This document shows, one piece after another, positions 22,911-35,110 of a DNA stretch of 64,000 nucleotides (position 1 is its first letter; every line of letters starts with the position of its first letter). A program made the position numbers and the translations under genes. This DNA comes from Calliopum simillimum. Its lineage: Eukaryota; Arthropoda; Insecta; Diptera; Lauxaniidae. The notes beneath the pieces were generated by a model. That model was given only the letters and a program-made list of their open reading frames with translations. It did no database searches and had not been told where the DNA came from. The stretch lies in the NCBI GenBank assembly GCA_951812925.1, contig OX638369.1:44511061-44575060 (forward strand). The letters run 5' to 3'.

Positions 22911-23369
22911 ATGTTTGCCGGGTGCACCAAAAAAGTTTCATCAAAGGTTTCATGGAATTTGGTTTATCACAATACTTGCAAAATTCATAAAAAACTCTTA
23001 TTATGGAAATAAAAGTTCTAAATACAAAATTAGCAGACTCTCATCCTTAAGATATGTAAATATTCTGTAGCTACAAAAAAACTTTTTATCTGTTAGTTTT
23101 ATATAAAGCTAATAGCAAAAGATATTAAAATCTGCATTACTGCCACTGGTATTAATAAGTAAATTCTGAGATCGACTCATTCAAGTTCTCGTAAACTAAA
23201 GAAGAGGAAACTAAGAAGAATGTTATCTTTAGCATTGCCAAAAATCAAATGCACTTTATCATGACCTTACGGAACCGAAGAACAACGTGAAAATACCCAC
23301 GGTGTTCAAGTAAGATATTTTATTAAGTACAAATTAAAATTTATGGTTTTGCGAGATATGACCAGATTA

Positions 23370-23420
23370 ATTTAAAAATTTAGGGCGGTGCCACGCCTCC
23401 TCATAAGTATTTGCAAAATC
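23370..23420. repeat. Dispersed 'gggcggtgccacgcc' repeat fragment
   Basis: A short copy of a degenerate family also seen near 2030, 40270-40420, 48760, 52980 and 53130. It carries the phrase 'ggcggtgccacgcctcc'. Confidence 0.45.
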
Positions 23421-23559
23421 CAAACCTAGCTTATCCTTCGTTGTTTGCTAATATATAACGTTATCTAAAGTTTTATTAAAACTACTACAGATATTTTTGA
23501 GAACAACCCAGTCAGAGAATATTCAATGCCTGCTAATAATCATGCCTTCTCTTTTGCCT

Positions 23560-24350
23560 TCTTTAAAATCTTTTCAACATTCTCGGATGCCTTCTAGCGA
23601 CAGGCCTAGTAGAACGCCTGACTCTTTCTTTACTCTCTGAACATACTATTGTCCTTTCATATAAGAAGCAATCGTAGAAGGTCTTGATTTCTCCTTTCTT
23701 TCTGGAAGACATTCTGCCCGAAGACATCATGTGTAAAAGAAATAAAGAACGAACGGAAGGCAGCATGCCCGTTTCTGTCCTTTCCTAATAGAACCGATAA
23801 TAGAAGGGTACATTGCTTAATTTTTTTTTTTCAGATATAACTCTCAATATATTTAATAAAAGTATTTTAAGTATCTCTTGCTTGGTACATAATTTTAGAT
23901 TTGTATGACAGAGAGCTATCAATGACATCCAATATAGGGAATGTCGATTTTACCGAATATCGAAACATGCATACGTTGCTGCCTTCTCCGTAGAAGCAAT
24001 CGTGTCATGTGTAAAAAATAAAGAAGGAAAGGCATCATACCTGTTTCTGCCCTTTCGTATCAGAAGCGATCGTAGAAGGCTTGTTTTGCTGCCTTCTTTT
24101 AGAAGCGAGAGTACCAGGCCTTGGCGCTCAATGACAACATGTGTCAAAAAGATGGGAAGAAAGAAGGGAAGGCAGCATGCCTGTTTCTGTCCTTTCATAT
24201 TAGAAGCGATCGTAGAAGGTCTGGTTTGCTGCCTTCTTTTAGAAGCGAGAGTGCCAGGCCTTGGCGCCCAATGACATCATGTGTAAAAAAGAAAAGGAGA
24301 AAGAAGGGAAGACAGCAGGCCTACTGGCACTCAAAGAAGGCCTAATATCG
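23560..24350. repeat. Tandem array, ~132-140 bp unit
   Basis: Units begin near 'atgtgtaaaaa' at 24006, 24138 and 24278. They contain 'cctgtttctgtcctttc', 'gaagcgatcgtagaagg', 'ttgctgccttcttttagaag' and 'ccaggccttggcgc'. A partial, more diverged block lies at 23560-23810, separated by unrelated AT-rich DNA. Open frames across it are by-products. Confidence 0.8.
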
Positions 24351-24870
24351 TGCCTACTTATTTGACTGTTCTTTCTCCTACTGGGAAGTTTGATCACATA
24401 CAAACATAAGTACATACATAAGTACATACAATTCTAGCACGTATAAGAAGAAATTAGTCAAATTTTTAAAGCCATGTAGCTTGTTAACCAGGCTTAAGAC
24501 TGTAAAAATATTTGCATCTGGATCGAGGAAATATCGCTCATTAACATCAAGAACGTCACAACTCAAAAAACTCGAATTTTGAGTTAAAAATTCAAATTAT
24601 TCGTTATATCATGCTTCATATTGTGTAAAAATTTCATAACAATATCTTTTAGGGTAACGGATTGAGAAAGAAATAACTTTTTCAATTAAAAACTTTAAAC
24701 GTATTTTCCACAAAATCGAGTTTTTTGTGACGTTCTGATGGTAAGTGAGCGATATATAGGTTAGGGTGGTTAAAAATTTAAATTTTTCTTGAAACTGCGC
24801 TCTTATAATGTTCTCTTCGATGTAAAAAGCCACCATGTAAAATTTAGCTCATTTAAGAAAACACTTGATA
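24351..24870. other. No feature recognised
   Basis: AT-rich DNA; short (ACAT)n stretches near 24400-24430. Confidence 0.45.
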
Positions 24871-24874
24871 TATA

Positions 24875-24981
24875 GGGGGTTATTGTGAATCAAGATTCCC
24901 GGGGAATTTCCTTAAACTGCAATACAAAATGCACGGCAGTTTGAGTAAATTCCCCGGGAATATTTATTCACGATAACCCCC
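24875..24981. mobile_element. Hairpin MITE, 107 bp (copy 1)
   Basis: Inverted arms begin GGGGGTTATTGTGAATCAA and include 'ttcccggggaattt'; the right arm is its inverse. ATA flanks both sides, fitting a 3-bp target duplication. A second copy lies at 47394-47503 flanked by ATT. Three-base targets and G-rich ends suggest PIF/Harbinger (inference). Confidence 0.78.
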
Positions 24982-26460
24982 ATAGTAATCTCTTCTGTTC
25001 TTAATACGAATTGAAGTTTATTTATGATATTGCTTTCTTCTGAATTATTAAAGGAGTTGATTTCAGGTAATCATACGAATACGAAGATAATACCAGATTG
25101 GCTGAAGTGGCCAGGTTTTGTGTCTTAATACAATAGGATATTACTTTACACATCCGCTGAATGTGGAGTACAAGCAGCAAATGTCGCCAAAACAATGATT
25201 AGTTCTAGTTATGTGCGATTCGCGGCTGGCTTCTGTTTTCGACAAATGGACAATGGCTTGATTTAGACTCTTGCTTTTCAAAATATCCGGATTATTCGAT
25301 ATGTCTTGAAATTGGAGGAATACGTTAGGCATTTCCAAATCTGGTACCACTTTTAAGTGAATTTGTTCTATATTGGCGGTTTTTTCGAATTTGATAAATG
25401 GATCAATTTTTGCCAAAAGTTCATCTTGATTTGGAATCGTTCTTCCAAAAATGTCAGAAATGACACCAAAATGTTTTTACCTATGAAATCCTTCTTTTAT
25501 CGTCGAGTTGAAAATACTCCTACTGATTTTATTTCAGTTGACTGATAAAATGTTTTTTCATTCTAGCAAAAATGAATTGCGCTGTTTATCGTACCATAGG
25601 AACTTAATAGCTTCATTGTATCAGGATTTACTCAAAAAGCAAAATCCGCAGAAAAATATTATTTTTTGGTTACTCTGTGTAATATATGGTAATGACGGAA
25701 AAGATTCATTCTTTTACAATTCTGAACGTTCTTTCACGTCAAACCTGAATTCGGTTTTTCCAAATAATTTTTTTTTTTTTTTTACATATTAATACTTATA
25801 CTGTGTTTATTTGGGTGCCGCCAATTTTGTTTGATTTATTTGGTTCGTATTTTTCCGAATACAAAACTCTTTTTCTCTTTTTTTATGCATGAATCACTCC
25901 ATGTGAAAAACCCTTCACTAATTTTGGTTTGCATTCAACTTTTTTTATGTTTCTTGCTAACCATCATTTTTAGAATGACGAGATAGTGTGGTGATTTTAG
26001 TCTCATTATATTTTTCAAACTTAACAAAAATTCCACTATGACTCATTAAAGCAAAGCTTAAACGTACGCTGGCTGGTTTCTTGTAATGACAAAATTCATT
26101 CAATCAAAAATTTGATTTTTTTTTGTTCATTGATAACACAAGTCAAAAATTTCCTTTTTCTTTATAATTGGTGAACATTTTTTTATGGGAAGTACCAAAC
26201 CCTCTTATCTAAATTCAGTTAGTGTTTGCTCAGAGCTAGAAAATATATGAATTTCGGTTAGATTATCTTCAATAGTGCTCTCAGCATAGTTTTTTGACCT
26301 TATGTGCTCTCTCGGCTTTTCTGAGTAGAACATAACTATAACAATAAAAATTCTAATTTAATACTAAGAAAGACCTTCCTTCATAATTCGTTATATAGCT
26401 CAAATAAACGATATGTCACACTCTCCACTAAATTGTTACATGTAGTTTATTGTATGTATA
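24982..26460. other. No feature recognised
   Basis: Contains uncharacterised open frames on both strands around 25140-25790. I cannot assign them to any family and see no splice or promoter context. Confidence 0.4.
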
Positions 26461-26464
26461 GAAT

Positions 26465-26660
26465 CCGATGCACTGATTACGGCACTTTTTAGTTCCGCAA
26501 TGGTTTGATGTTGCATGTTTTCGTCATATTTTTCACGAGTAATGGTGCCTCAGATATTTTCTATATGATTTTGTTCCATGGACCACTCCAAAATATTGGT
26601 GTTTCTTGAACGCAACCACAAATCACCTGGTCATGTTAAAAACTCCAATTTTTCCAGCAA
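26465..26660 (-). pseudogene. Tc1-like transposase C-terminal relic
   Basis: The minus strand reads approximately NILEWSMEQNHIENI followed by a stop, then GTITREKYDENMQHQTIAEL and KSAVISASDSI. This matches the layout of the Tc1/Tc3 transposase tail (PDLNPIEN.WG.ITR.VY...Q..T..EL..A...AW..I). Stops and substitutions show decay. The upstream coding part is replaced by the foldback at 26690. Confidence 0.6.
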
Positions 26661-26689
26661 TGTGATCGCATATAAGGTAAGAAATTTAT

Positions 26690-27074
26690 TCGCCGAAATG
26701 GCACGCTCTCTTCAAAATGCACTCTGTAGATGGAAACGCCAATTCCAACACTACGCCAGCAGATGATGCACCAGAAAATATTGAGCTGTTGCCACCAGTT
26801 CTTTTCTTCACGAAAATTATAGATAAAATGGGACTCTTTTTCTAGACTCCCTCCAATATTGGGAACATCGATCAGGACTGTCAAAAAGAAATTTTTTCTC
26901 GCTAAAAATATTACCTTTAATCCGTGGTAATAGTGCCCCAAACAACTTTTTTAAAATTATTAAATTTTTTCCAGTCCGTTTACATATTTTCTGCCACATT
27001 TTCTGCTGACGTGTTGGTATTGGCGTTTTAAATCTACAGAGTGCATTTTGAAGAGAGCACGTCATTTCGGCGAA
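26690..27074. mobile_element. Foldback/TIR element, ~385 bp
   Basis: Arms of about 75 bp: 'tcgccgaaatggcacgctct' near 26690 mirrors 'gagagcacgtcatttcggcg' ending at 27072, with 'tcaaaatgcactctgtag' shared inward. No coding capacity recognised. It lies inside or beside the Tc1-like relic. Confidence 0.7.
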
Positions 27075-27841
27075 ATCTTATCGAAATGATTTTTGAGTGA
27101 GTACCTTTTTGATTATTTCCTATAGCTCCGCTACTTGTCGTTCGATCATCAAGTATATGTAGGTAGTATATCGGTGTAAATGTGCGCTACATTTCATTCA
27201 TTAAATAAGGAGATGGTCAAGGTTGAGTCCATGGTTGGTTTGATATGGTTTATCCCTATTCTTACTTCTTTCACTACGATTTAAGAATACATTTTTTTCG
27301 TTTACTAGTTAATTTAAAACTAATAAAAATGTCACATACAAATGGGTCAGAAAACGTGAATTCGCCCACCCCAAAAGATTTTTCTAAAATTTTTACATAA
27401 ATCTGTTGCTGTAAATGATAAATTTAAGTCCCCGAAAAGATTTCGCAAAAAAAAAAAATTTTTTTTTAATAGTTATTGACACTCAAATTCAGGAAAAATT
27501 TTACACAAGCATTTTTTGAAATGCTATAAGTTTTAAACAGCTCCATCGATCGTGACCAAACTTTTTTAATCCCGTAGATAATAAAATAGATTTGTTTATT
27601 TGAGAAAAAAATTTCCAAAATTTTACATTGTTGTTGTAATTTAATCAATTGATTATTAACAATTGCATTTTAATGCTGTGCTCCGCCTCGAAAAAAATCT
27701 GAAAAGAATTACAGAGGTGCATTGAACCCTTCCGAATCAGAATCCGTCGAGAAAAAATCGAGACAAAATTACTTGTAACAGTATCATTGTAACAGTGATG
27801 AAAAAAAAGTGGGTGAAAAAGCCTTAAGAAATTCTTGTTAC

Positions 27842-28913
27842 CGACACTTCTTTCAAACATACTGCCCCCTTTTTTCTTTTTTCAACCCCTTAAGCGGGCT
27901 CTAAGACAAAGGATTGATTTAAATATTAAAAAAAATTCCCATGGCCGGGGGGCGATAAATATGTTCACCGACCCCCATTAGTTTTGCCTCCCCAACAAAG
28001 GATTGATTTAAATATTAAAAAAAATTCCCCATGGCCGGGGGGCGAAAAAATCTTCATTGACCCCCTTTAGTTTTTCCTCTCCAACATTTCTTTCAAACAC
28101 ACTACCCCCTTTTTTGAACCCCTTAAGGCGGCTTTAATACAAAGGATGGATTTAAATATTAAAAAAAAAATCCTCATGGCCGGAGGGGCGAAAAAAATGT
28201 TCACCGACCTCCATTAATTTTTCATTACCAACATTTCTTCCAAACATATTACCCCCTCTTTCCACCCCTTAAAGGGGGCGACTTCCTAAACGTCCGTTTC
28301 TTTGTGTTGAAACAGCATTTGCGTAAAAAAAATGTCGCATAATTTTAGGAATTTTTTGACTTAAGAGCAAAGTTTACCAAAAGCGTCAACTTTGTTATTG
28401 ATGCGCTGATTGCTATGCATTGTCAACGATTTATAGTTGGGCGTTATGAAATGCAAGAATGATGCAGTAAAAAAATAAGCTCCTAAAATTATGCGACATT
28501 TTTTTTACGAAAATGCAGTTTCAACACAAAGCAACGGACGTTTAGGAAGTCGGCCAGGGGCTTCCATGCAAAATTTAGATACAAATGTCAATTTCGTATA
28601 GAAGCCACTTGAGGGGTGAAAAAAGGGGGTTAATATGTTTGGGAGAAATGTTGGTAATGAAAAATAAATGGGGGTCGGTGAAAATTTTTTTCGCTCCCGG
28701 TCATGAAGAATTTTTTTTAATATTAAAATCAATCCTTTGTATTAGAGCCCCTTAAGGGGTTGAAAAAAGGGGGTAGTGTGTTTGAAAGAAATGTTGGAGA
28801 GAAAAAATTAAAGGGGGGTCAGTGAACATTTTTTTCGCCCCCCGGCCATGGGGAATTTTTTTTAATATTTAAATCAATCCTTTGTTGGAGAGGCAAAACT
28901 AATGGGGGTCGGT
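27842..28913. mobile_element. FB-like hairpin element built from ~141-bp tandem subrepeats
   Basis: The left arm has three copies of a unit starting 'acaaaggattgatttaaata' (about 27903, 27998, 28139), each followed by 'ccatggccggggggcg' or a variant and 'ttcaccgacccccatt'. The right arm has the inverse units (around 28700-28900). Between them a hairpin core contains 'cttcctaaacgtccgtt' and 'atgtcgcataattttagga', each mirrored, and a loop at about 28350-28483. Inverted arms of tandem subrepeats define Foldback-type elements in flies (established knowledge). No target duplication was identified. Confidence 0.72.
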
Positions 28914-28917
28914 GAAA

Positions 28918-29490
28918 TCTGCGCATTAGACTCCATCTTGTGTCAAATTTTGGTACCTCTAGCTTGAAATTTGAAGGACTGGGAGCAATTTTTGAAGTAA
29001 CAACCTAAGTATATTTTACTGAGGTCTCCATGCAAAAACTTGGCAACTTATGTACGGGACAAAAATGACAAATTGCGTTAGTAACTTAACTTACAAAAAT
29101 ATTAATTTCTCTTAAAAAATCAGTTGTTGTAAGTCCTACATACCAACGTAATGTCCTAAAAATATTTTTTAATGGTAGTTGGCAAATTAAGTTTCCAACA
29201 TTTGGGTGCTGAAACAGAACATTAGTTGGTAACTATAGTTACAACTCATATGTATTCATTTTATCCAAATTATAAGTTGAAATTGTTAATAGCTCTGTAA
29301 ATCAATTTAGAATAGTGACAACGATTTAAAAGTCGAAAAAACTTTATTTTGCCTACGGATTTCAAAAGTATTTATTCAATTTTTGTTTTTGGTATTCTTT
29401 TTTTAACGAAAACAATACAAAAATTATCATAACTAAAAACTACGATTTTCGAGTAACCAACTTTTACGTTGGACGTATCGATTTAAAGAA
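28918..29490. repeat. Dispersed repeat related to the MITE at 43898
   Basis: The stretch 'gtgtcaaattttggtacctc', 'tagcttgaaatttgaagg' at 28940-28980 and 'aaaaactacgattttcgag', 'caacttttacgtt' at 29435-29480 recurs at 43990-44170. Here it lacks a recognisable left terminus and is expanded by unrelated sequence. Confidence 0.65.
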
Positions 29491-31720
29491 TACAAAATGT
29501 TAAAGTTAAATTTAACTTAACGCAGTAGATACATAATCAAAAACATTTAATAAAAAAGAGTTTTTATGGTTGTCATTCATAAAAATCGAAATATATTGAA
29601 AACAACATGCACCAATTTTTATAAACGAAAAATTTGTTTCTAAATAAATGCAAATAAAACTCATATAGTAATAAGGTTCAATATTGTAAAATTAATTTTT
29701 AATATTTAGTAAATAAAACAACAATTTTAGTGGTGAATAAAATTATATTTTTTTTTTCTTATTTTTTATTTTTTTATTGAATTTTAATTGATTACATTGA
29801 TAAGAAGTGTAATTTTCTTTTATTGCATAATTTATGGTAACTAATTATAATTAAGAACAAGAAGTAATCTTATATATTGATATAAGAAATTGTTTTTCTT
29901 TTATGTTTTAACAATCTTATAGGAATATGTATATTAAATATCTGTATTAAAGAGAATAAAACAAACATTTATTTAACACAAAGATGATGCGGCAACATGT
30001 ATATTTTGTTTTATTTATTTTTTACTTTTTTAACTTAAACTTATTAATGGTAAGTAAGCTATAAAATAAGTATGTAATTTAATTTAATATCATATTACAA
30101 GTAAAACTGATCAAAATTTGCAAAAGAACGAACAAGTGAATTATGTAGAGAATCTGGTTCATTGAGATATCTATCAAAGTATAAATATTAAATTACAAAA
30201 CATGTCGTGTAAGTAAAATTTTTTTAGTATTCAAAGTCAGATATTTTAAGTTCGATGCAAACTAGCTATTTAATATTGAGCTATATCTTTATATTTGAGT
30301 TTCATCTCAAAGGTACTCAATTTGCATTAGTGGCCGCTTCATAGAATGTTAACAGGTTTCATACAAAATTTCTACCAAAATTTCTTAAAATTAAAAATTA
30401 CTTTTGCACTTGATCAGTTTTCTTTTGTCGCTCGTAAGAATAAGAAAAATAAACAAATAATGCAATTCATTTACATAGAAAACTATCAAAAAATTAACTT
30501 AAAAATAAATAAAGCAAATTTTAAGTGAACTTTCCGAAAAAAAAACTATAGCTAATCATTATTGTTAATTTTTATACTTGGCCTTTAGCGTGGTTACATA
30601 TAATAGAACATCTGCACTGTTTCGAAAAATTGCATTAAAATATATGGTACAAAATATTCATTATACACTTACGAAAATCATATATAAGTATGTATATACA
30701 TAAATGTTTATAGTGAAAATATAGTGTTTTGCAAACGACAAGGACCGAAAAATCCAACAGTCTGTTCACGTGGAACAAAACTGTGATGTGCCAAACCACA
30801 TCGCCTGCGCCAAATATACAGGAGCGTCTTCCCTACTCATCAGAAAACTTAATTTTAAAAAAATTTTATAACAAAAAAAAAAATATATGTACTAATAAAT
30901 TTGCAAATATGTAGGGCAAGCTGCATGTAAAATTTGGTATTACAAGGAATTTTTACGATCAACAAAATTAATGTGACAAAATTTCAATGGCGTGTCCAGC
31001 TTCAATACAATACAGAAAATCAATTTGAATATAAAACGCTTTGATTTTTGCGAAACTTAAAAAAAAAAAACTAAACGCAAAATAAATGTATAAAAAAGAA
31101 AGAACTGATTTCATTTCAAAGGGTAGCATTCAAACTGGCACGATCCATCTACTCAATTGTCGCCCAGCGCTGACAGATCAAGCTTTCGTTAAGACGTTTT
31201 CCTCCTTTTTTTTATGCTACCATTCCATATTTGTTTTTATTTTAAAGTGCTTCAAAAAAACTTTAAAGTGTACACAAGCATTTTACCGCTTATAAAATAG
31301 AAAATATTTCAATATACAAAACTTAAATAGTCAAGATCGTCCAATACTAAAAAAAAAAAATGTGAAAAACTAAAAAACTTTTAACTACATACTATACAGT
31401 AATTTTAATACAAAGACATTGTAAAGCAATCTAAATACCCTTAACTGGACAACTGCATATGTAGTTTCTGTGACAAACTTAGATACTGCTTATTTGGCAT
31501 CAAAAATAAGCAATGCAAAAGGTAACGACCTTTCGAAACTCTCAGTAATTATACTTTACACAGGCACATAACGTGCATTCTATGATCAGTTTATGATTTA
31601 AGGGGGGAGGGGGGCGTAAACTATTTAAATTCATATAAATCAGCCATATAGACTTTTCATCAATATAATGTTAAATATATTATAAATACACTTTAAATAA
31701 AACTAAAAGTTTTACATAAA
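29491..31720. other. AT-rich desert
   Basis: No gene supported. Two small GC-richer islands (30735-30840 and 31125-31200) stand out in composition but show no domain or splice context that I can use. Confidence 0.45.
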
Positions 31721-31729
31721 AAGGGAGCC

Positions 31730-33130
31730 GCACAGTATTGAGTAAAAGATTTATCAGCTTCAGGAGTTTTCATTGATAAATGGAAAATTTTTGTTAGAAC
31801 CACTATTTTAAATCAAGCAATATAAATAATATTGAAAATTATAGACCCATACTTAATTAACTAATGTGTCTAACTTTTTGGAAAAATTGTGAATAAGAGT
31901 GTTTTTTTGGAACTATGTTTTGTGTCTGGAAGATCAGTTGTCACAAACCAAAGTATTTTAACTAGGTATTGTATCACTTCTTTTGAAGACAGTTATCAAG
32001 TTGATGTAATATACTTTGATATGTCTAGAGTAACTGATAAAGCTTCTCATAATCTTTTGATTTTAAAATTAGCCTTACTAGGTTTTCACTTTGACATTCT
32101 TTCCTGGCTTAGATTCAATTTGTTCAATAGGTTCTCTTTTGTAGCTATTGATAATGTCAACTTTTTTTCCAGAGGGTACGTGCCACTTTTTATTCTATTT
32201 ATTAACAATACTTCTTCTTGTTTAGCTTCTGCTTAGTTCTTATAAAACGTGGGCTGCTATATTTCTAGCCTAGGCAACACTAATGTCAATAGCTTAAATC
32301 TGGCAACACCATAATAAAGTTTGACATTTTTTGCATAAACGTATTCACAACGTTTTGATGTACAAGTGCTATTTGTTTTGTTTGCAGTGAGTTAGGAAAA
32401 TCAATTTTTTCATTGAAAATTTAAGCGATTGATAAATAATGGGGTTTCCAACGAGAACAAACGTTTATCACAACTAAGTGTTCATGCAAAATCGAATGTA
32501 TTGGAGTGGAACTAATGCCCAAGGATGCCTCTATCTCACGGTATGTTACATGACGATCTTGCATTATCAGTTCACGCATTGTTCTCCGACACAACGGCCG
32601 TTTTTGGACTACCTTCACGGAATTCGTCTTTGAGCGAGCGTCGGCCATGAATTCATTAAACCAGTTTTTTCACAGTGGTATAGGATGGTGCTTCATCGCA
32701 ATACAAAGATTTAAGTTCATCGATGCACTCTTGTCGTGATAATCCACGTCGAAAGTTGTGAAAAATGATCGCACGAAAATGTTCACGAGTTAATTCCATT
32801 TTTTTGCCAAATTGATTTTTTCAAGTCACTGTAAACAACACAAATGATGGTCGTACGTCAAAACGTTCTGAGTACGTTTATGCTAAAAAAGGTCAAACTT
32901 TATTATGGTGTTGCCAGATTTTAGCTATTGACATTAGTGTTGCCTAGGCCAGAAATATACATAGCAGCCTACGTACGCCGATGATTTAATAACTTATCTT
33001 ATTCGTTTATGAGTTTTAAATTTGTGTGCCTGTGTAAGCTTTTTGATATATAATATATATTAGCAATGGACTCAAACTTGTTTCACATTTAACCTCATGG
33101 ATTTATATTTGTCACAGATGCTTAGAATAA
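31730..33130 (+). pseudogene. jockey/CR1-group LINE reverse transcriptase relic, split by a mariner derivative
   Basis: Before the insertion the plus strand reads ENYRPI (about 31830), then CFVSGRSVVTNQSI, YQVDVIYFDMSRVTDKASHN and VPLFILFINNTSS. These are the palm-domain blocks of a non-LTR reverse transcriptase (GRS, DFSKAFDK, VPQG..GPLLF.IFIND), all degraded. The mariner derivative at 32248-32973 interrupts it; joining the flanks restores FLYADDL, the catalytic box, in the same frame. The remainder decays by about 33130. It is related to the LINE at 61.4-62.8 kb. Confidence 0.75.
32248..32973 (-). mobile_element. Short mariner derivative B, inserted in a LINE
   Basis: Ends CGTGGGCTGCTATA... 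and their inverse, with TA at 32974-32975 on the right and a TA about three bases out on the left. The minus strand encodes the mariner HTH region (RELIMQDRHVTYREIEASLG, ISSTPIHSILHEHLVV), starting near 32801 with an ATG and frameshifts. It lacks the catalytic domain, and the terminal inverted repeats are about 170 bp. It is closest to derivative C at 47694. Confidence 0.88.
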
Positions 33131-34500
33131 GGATAATAAATTTTTATTTTATACAAAAATTGACAAAGCTACTCAAAAAAACAAAAAATTAAATTTCTTG
33201 TTTTTTTTTTTTTAAATTTCAAAATTTGCCATGACGCCAAACATAAATTGTTAAATTTTACAAATCGTTAATAGTAAAAATATTCAATAGAACAGCTGAG
33301 AGTAGATTAAAAAAAAAATAAATTATATACATTTCAAAGTATGAAGTTAAAATATAAAAATGATTATTTATACGTCTAACCCTTACATGCGGTTTGATTT
33401 ATTTTTTTTATTTTCGCACAATGGAATAACGAAATCTTAATCATGATCTGTTGCAGCATTGAGGTACTTTCGTCGTAAGGCCCAGCGAGGCCTAGAAGAC
33501 TACGTCAAAAGTCCAACATTAATTTTGCGCATAGCTGCCAAACTTTTCTTTTTAATTTTTAATAAAGAAAATTTACAGCAATCACTTGTCATTTATATTC
33601 TTTCCTAAATGTATTTTTGTATTGTTGACGAAATTTTCTTGTTATTATGTATATATTTAGTTAAATACATTAATACAGTATATGTAAATAAACGTGCTTT
33701 TTCAGTTTTCACAAGAATAAAAAAGATGTAATCAAAAATTTTTTATTTTTATACCATCACCTCGAAAAACATTTCATAATCAAACCAAATTTTTGTTAGT
33801 GACCATTACCATTTTTTTATTCATTGAATATTTGTGTTTATTGCATTGTTAAGTAGTCAAAGATATGTCCCTTTCGTAAAAACAATTAGAAAGAAAAAAA
33901 AGTCCATACAAAAGTCTGTACGAAAATAAGTTTCAATTAGATACTTGAAATGTTGTTTTAAGAAATACTTAAAGATGATTTTGCCTGTAACACAAATTTT
34001 GCTATAAATGTGGAAGATATTGATATATGTAAGTATTCTAAAATACATGACATAAAGATTTTATGCAAACGGGCAAAAAGATTGGGACACTGTATATATC
34101 TTTCGATGTACATTTAAATGCACTCCTTAACGCGGCACTTTCAATCTTTCAATTACCATTGATGAGTTGAAAAAACACTGCCGAAGGATTTTCCGTAGTT
34201 GGGTCGTCGAACGGTTTAAAAATCGAGTATTATTGAAAGCCCACATTGCAATTATTTTATATGAAATCTTTATTTCTCGATAATGTCTTCAAAACATAAC
34301 TTGAGCATAGTCCAATCGAATCGGACACATTTTTCTGCCAACATTGATGGGTCTTGAATAGTTAACGCAATGAAGATATTCAGGTTTGAAAACTTTCCGC
34401 AAAAATACCCAAATATACGTATTTTTGGTCTATTCCAACCATTTTCAACAGATATATGTTCAGTTAGTGTTTAAATTATTCAAAAGTGTTAACTAAAAAT
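33131..34500. other. No gene; AT-rich with one Tc1-like terminus
   Basis: The sequence near 34072-34096 ('gcaaaaagattgggacactg', then TA) looks like the inverse of a Tc1-type end (CAGTGTCCCAATC). A partner end was not found. A diverged copy of the hAT-palindrome loop lies at about 34180-34240. Confidence 0.35.
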
Positions 34501-35110
34501 TTTATTTTTTTATTAAAGTTTAATGTTACTCATGGGACATTTCACGTTAACCGGACTACCTGCATTCCCAAAATTTGAGTTGACGGATTTTGACTTTTGA
34601 GATATCAAAATGTTTCTTTGGAAAAGAGCTTTCAAAAGATTGCCGACGAAATTCAAAATGGGGGTTCCAATATGGCGGCCGAAAGGTGGAAAAAAATCAA
34701 GTGTAAGGCAAAAAAATGCTTTCCGAAACAAAAAAATACGCAACCTATTAGGTCGTTTTTTTGGCTCAAATCGATATTCTTTAATAGATGGTGTGATTGA
34801 ATGACAAAATCCAACATGACCGTTCCAATATGGCGGTCGAAAATTCAATACGGTAGACTTTTTTTAAAAAATAACCTAATTTGTACCAAATTTTATACAT
34901 GGGGGTTTTTTTGAGTTGCTGATCACGAATCCGGGGTTGGATTAACAAAATTCAAGATGTCGCATCCAAGATGGCAGACAAAATTTTCAAAAATCAACCG
35001 ATTTTTCAGAAATTTGGTATATGGTGGTTTTGGGTTCATTGATCACGAATCCGGGGTCGGATTTACAAAAGATGGCATACAAAATTTTTAAAAATCAACC
35101 GTTGTAATTG
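34500..35110. repeat. Tandem/dispersed 'aagatggcggc' repeat block
   Basis: Repeated phrases include 'caatatggcggccgaaa' / 'caatatggcggtcgaaa', 'gatcacgaatccggggt' (twice, about 34920 and 35040) and 'aaatttt(c/t)aaaaatcaacc' (twice). Unit length is about 115 bp in the right half. Overlapping open frames in this block are by-products. Confidence 0.6.

Noticed and set aside
34072..34096. Complete Tc1-like element ending at 34096
   Set aside because: Only one end-like sequence was found; no partner terminus or transposase could be located.
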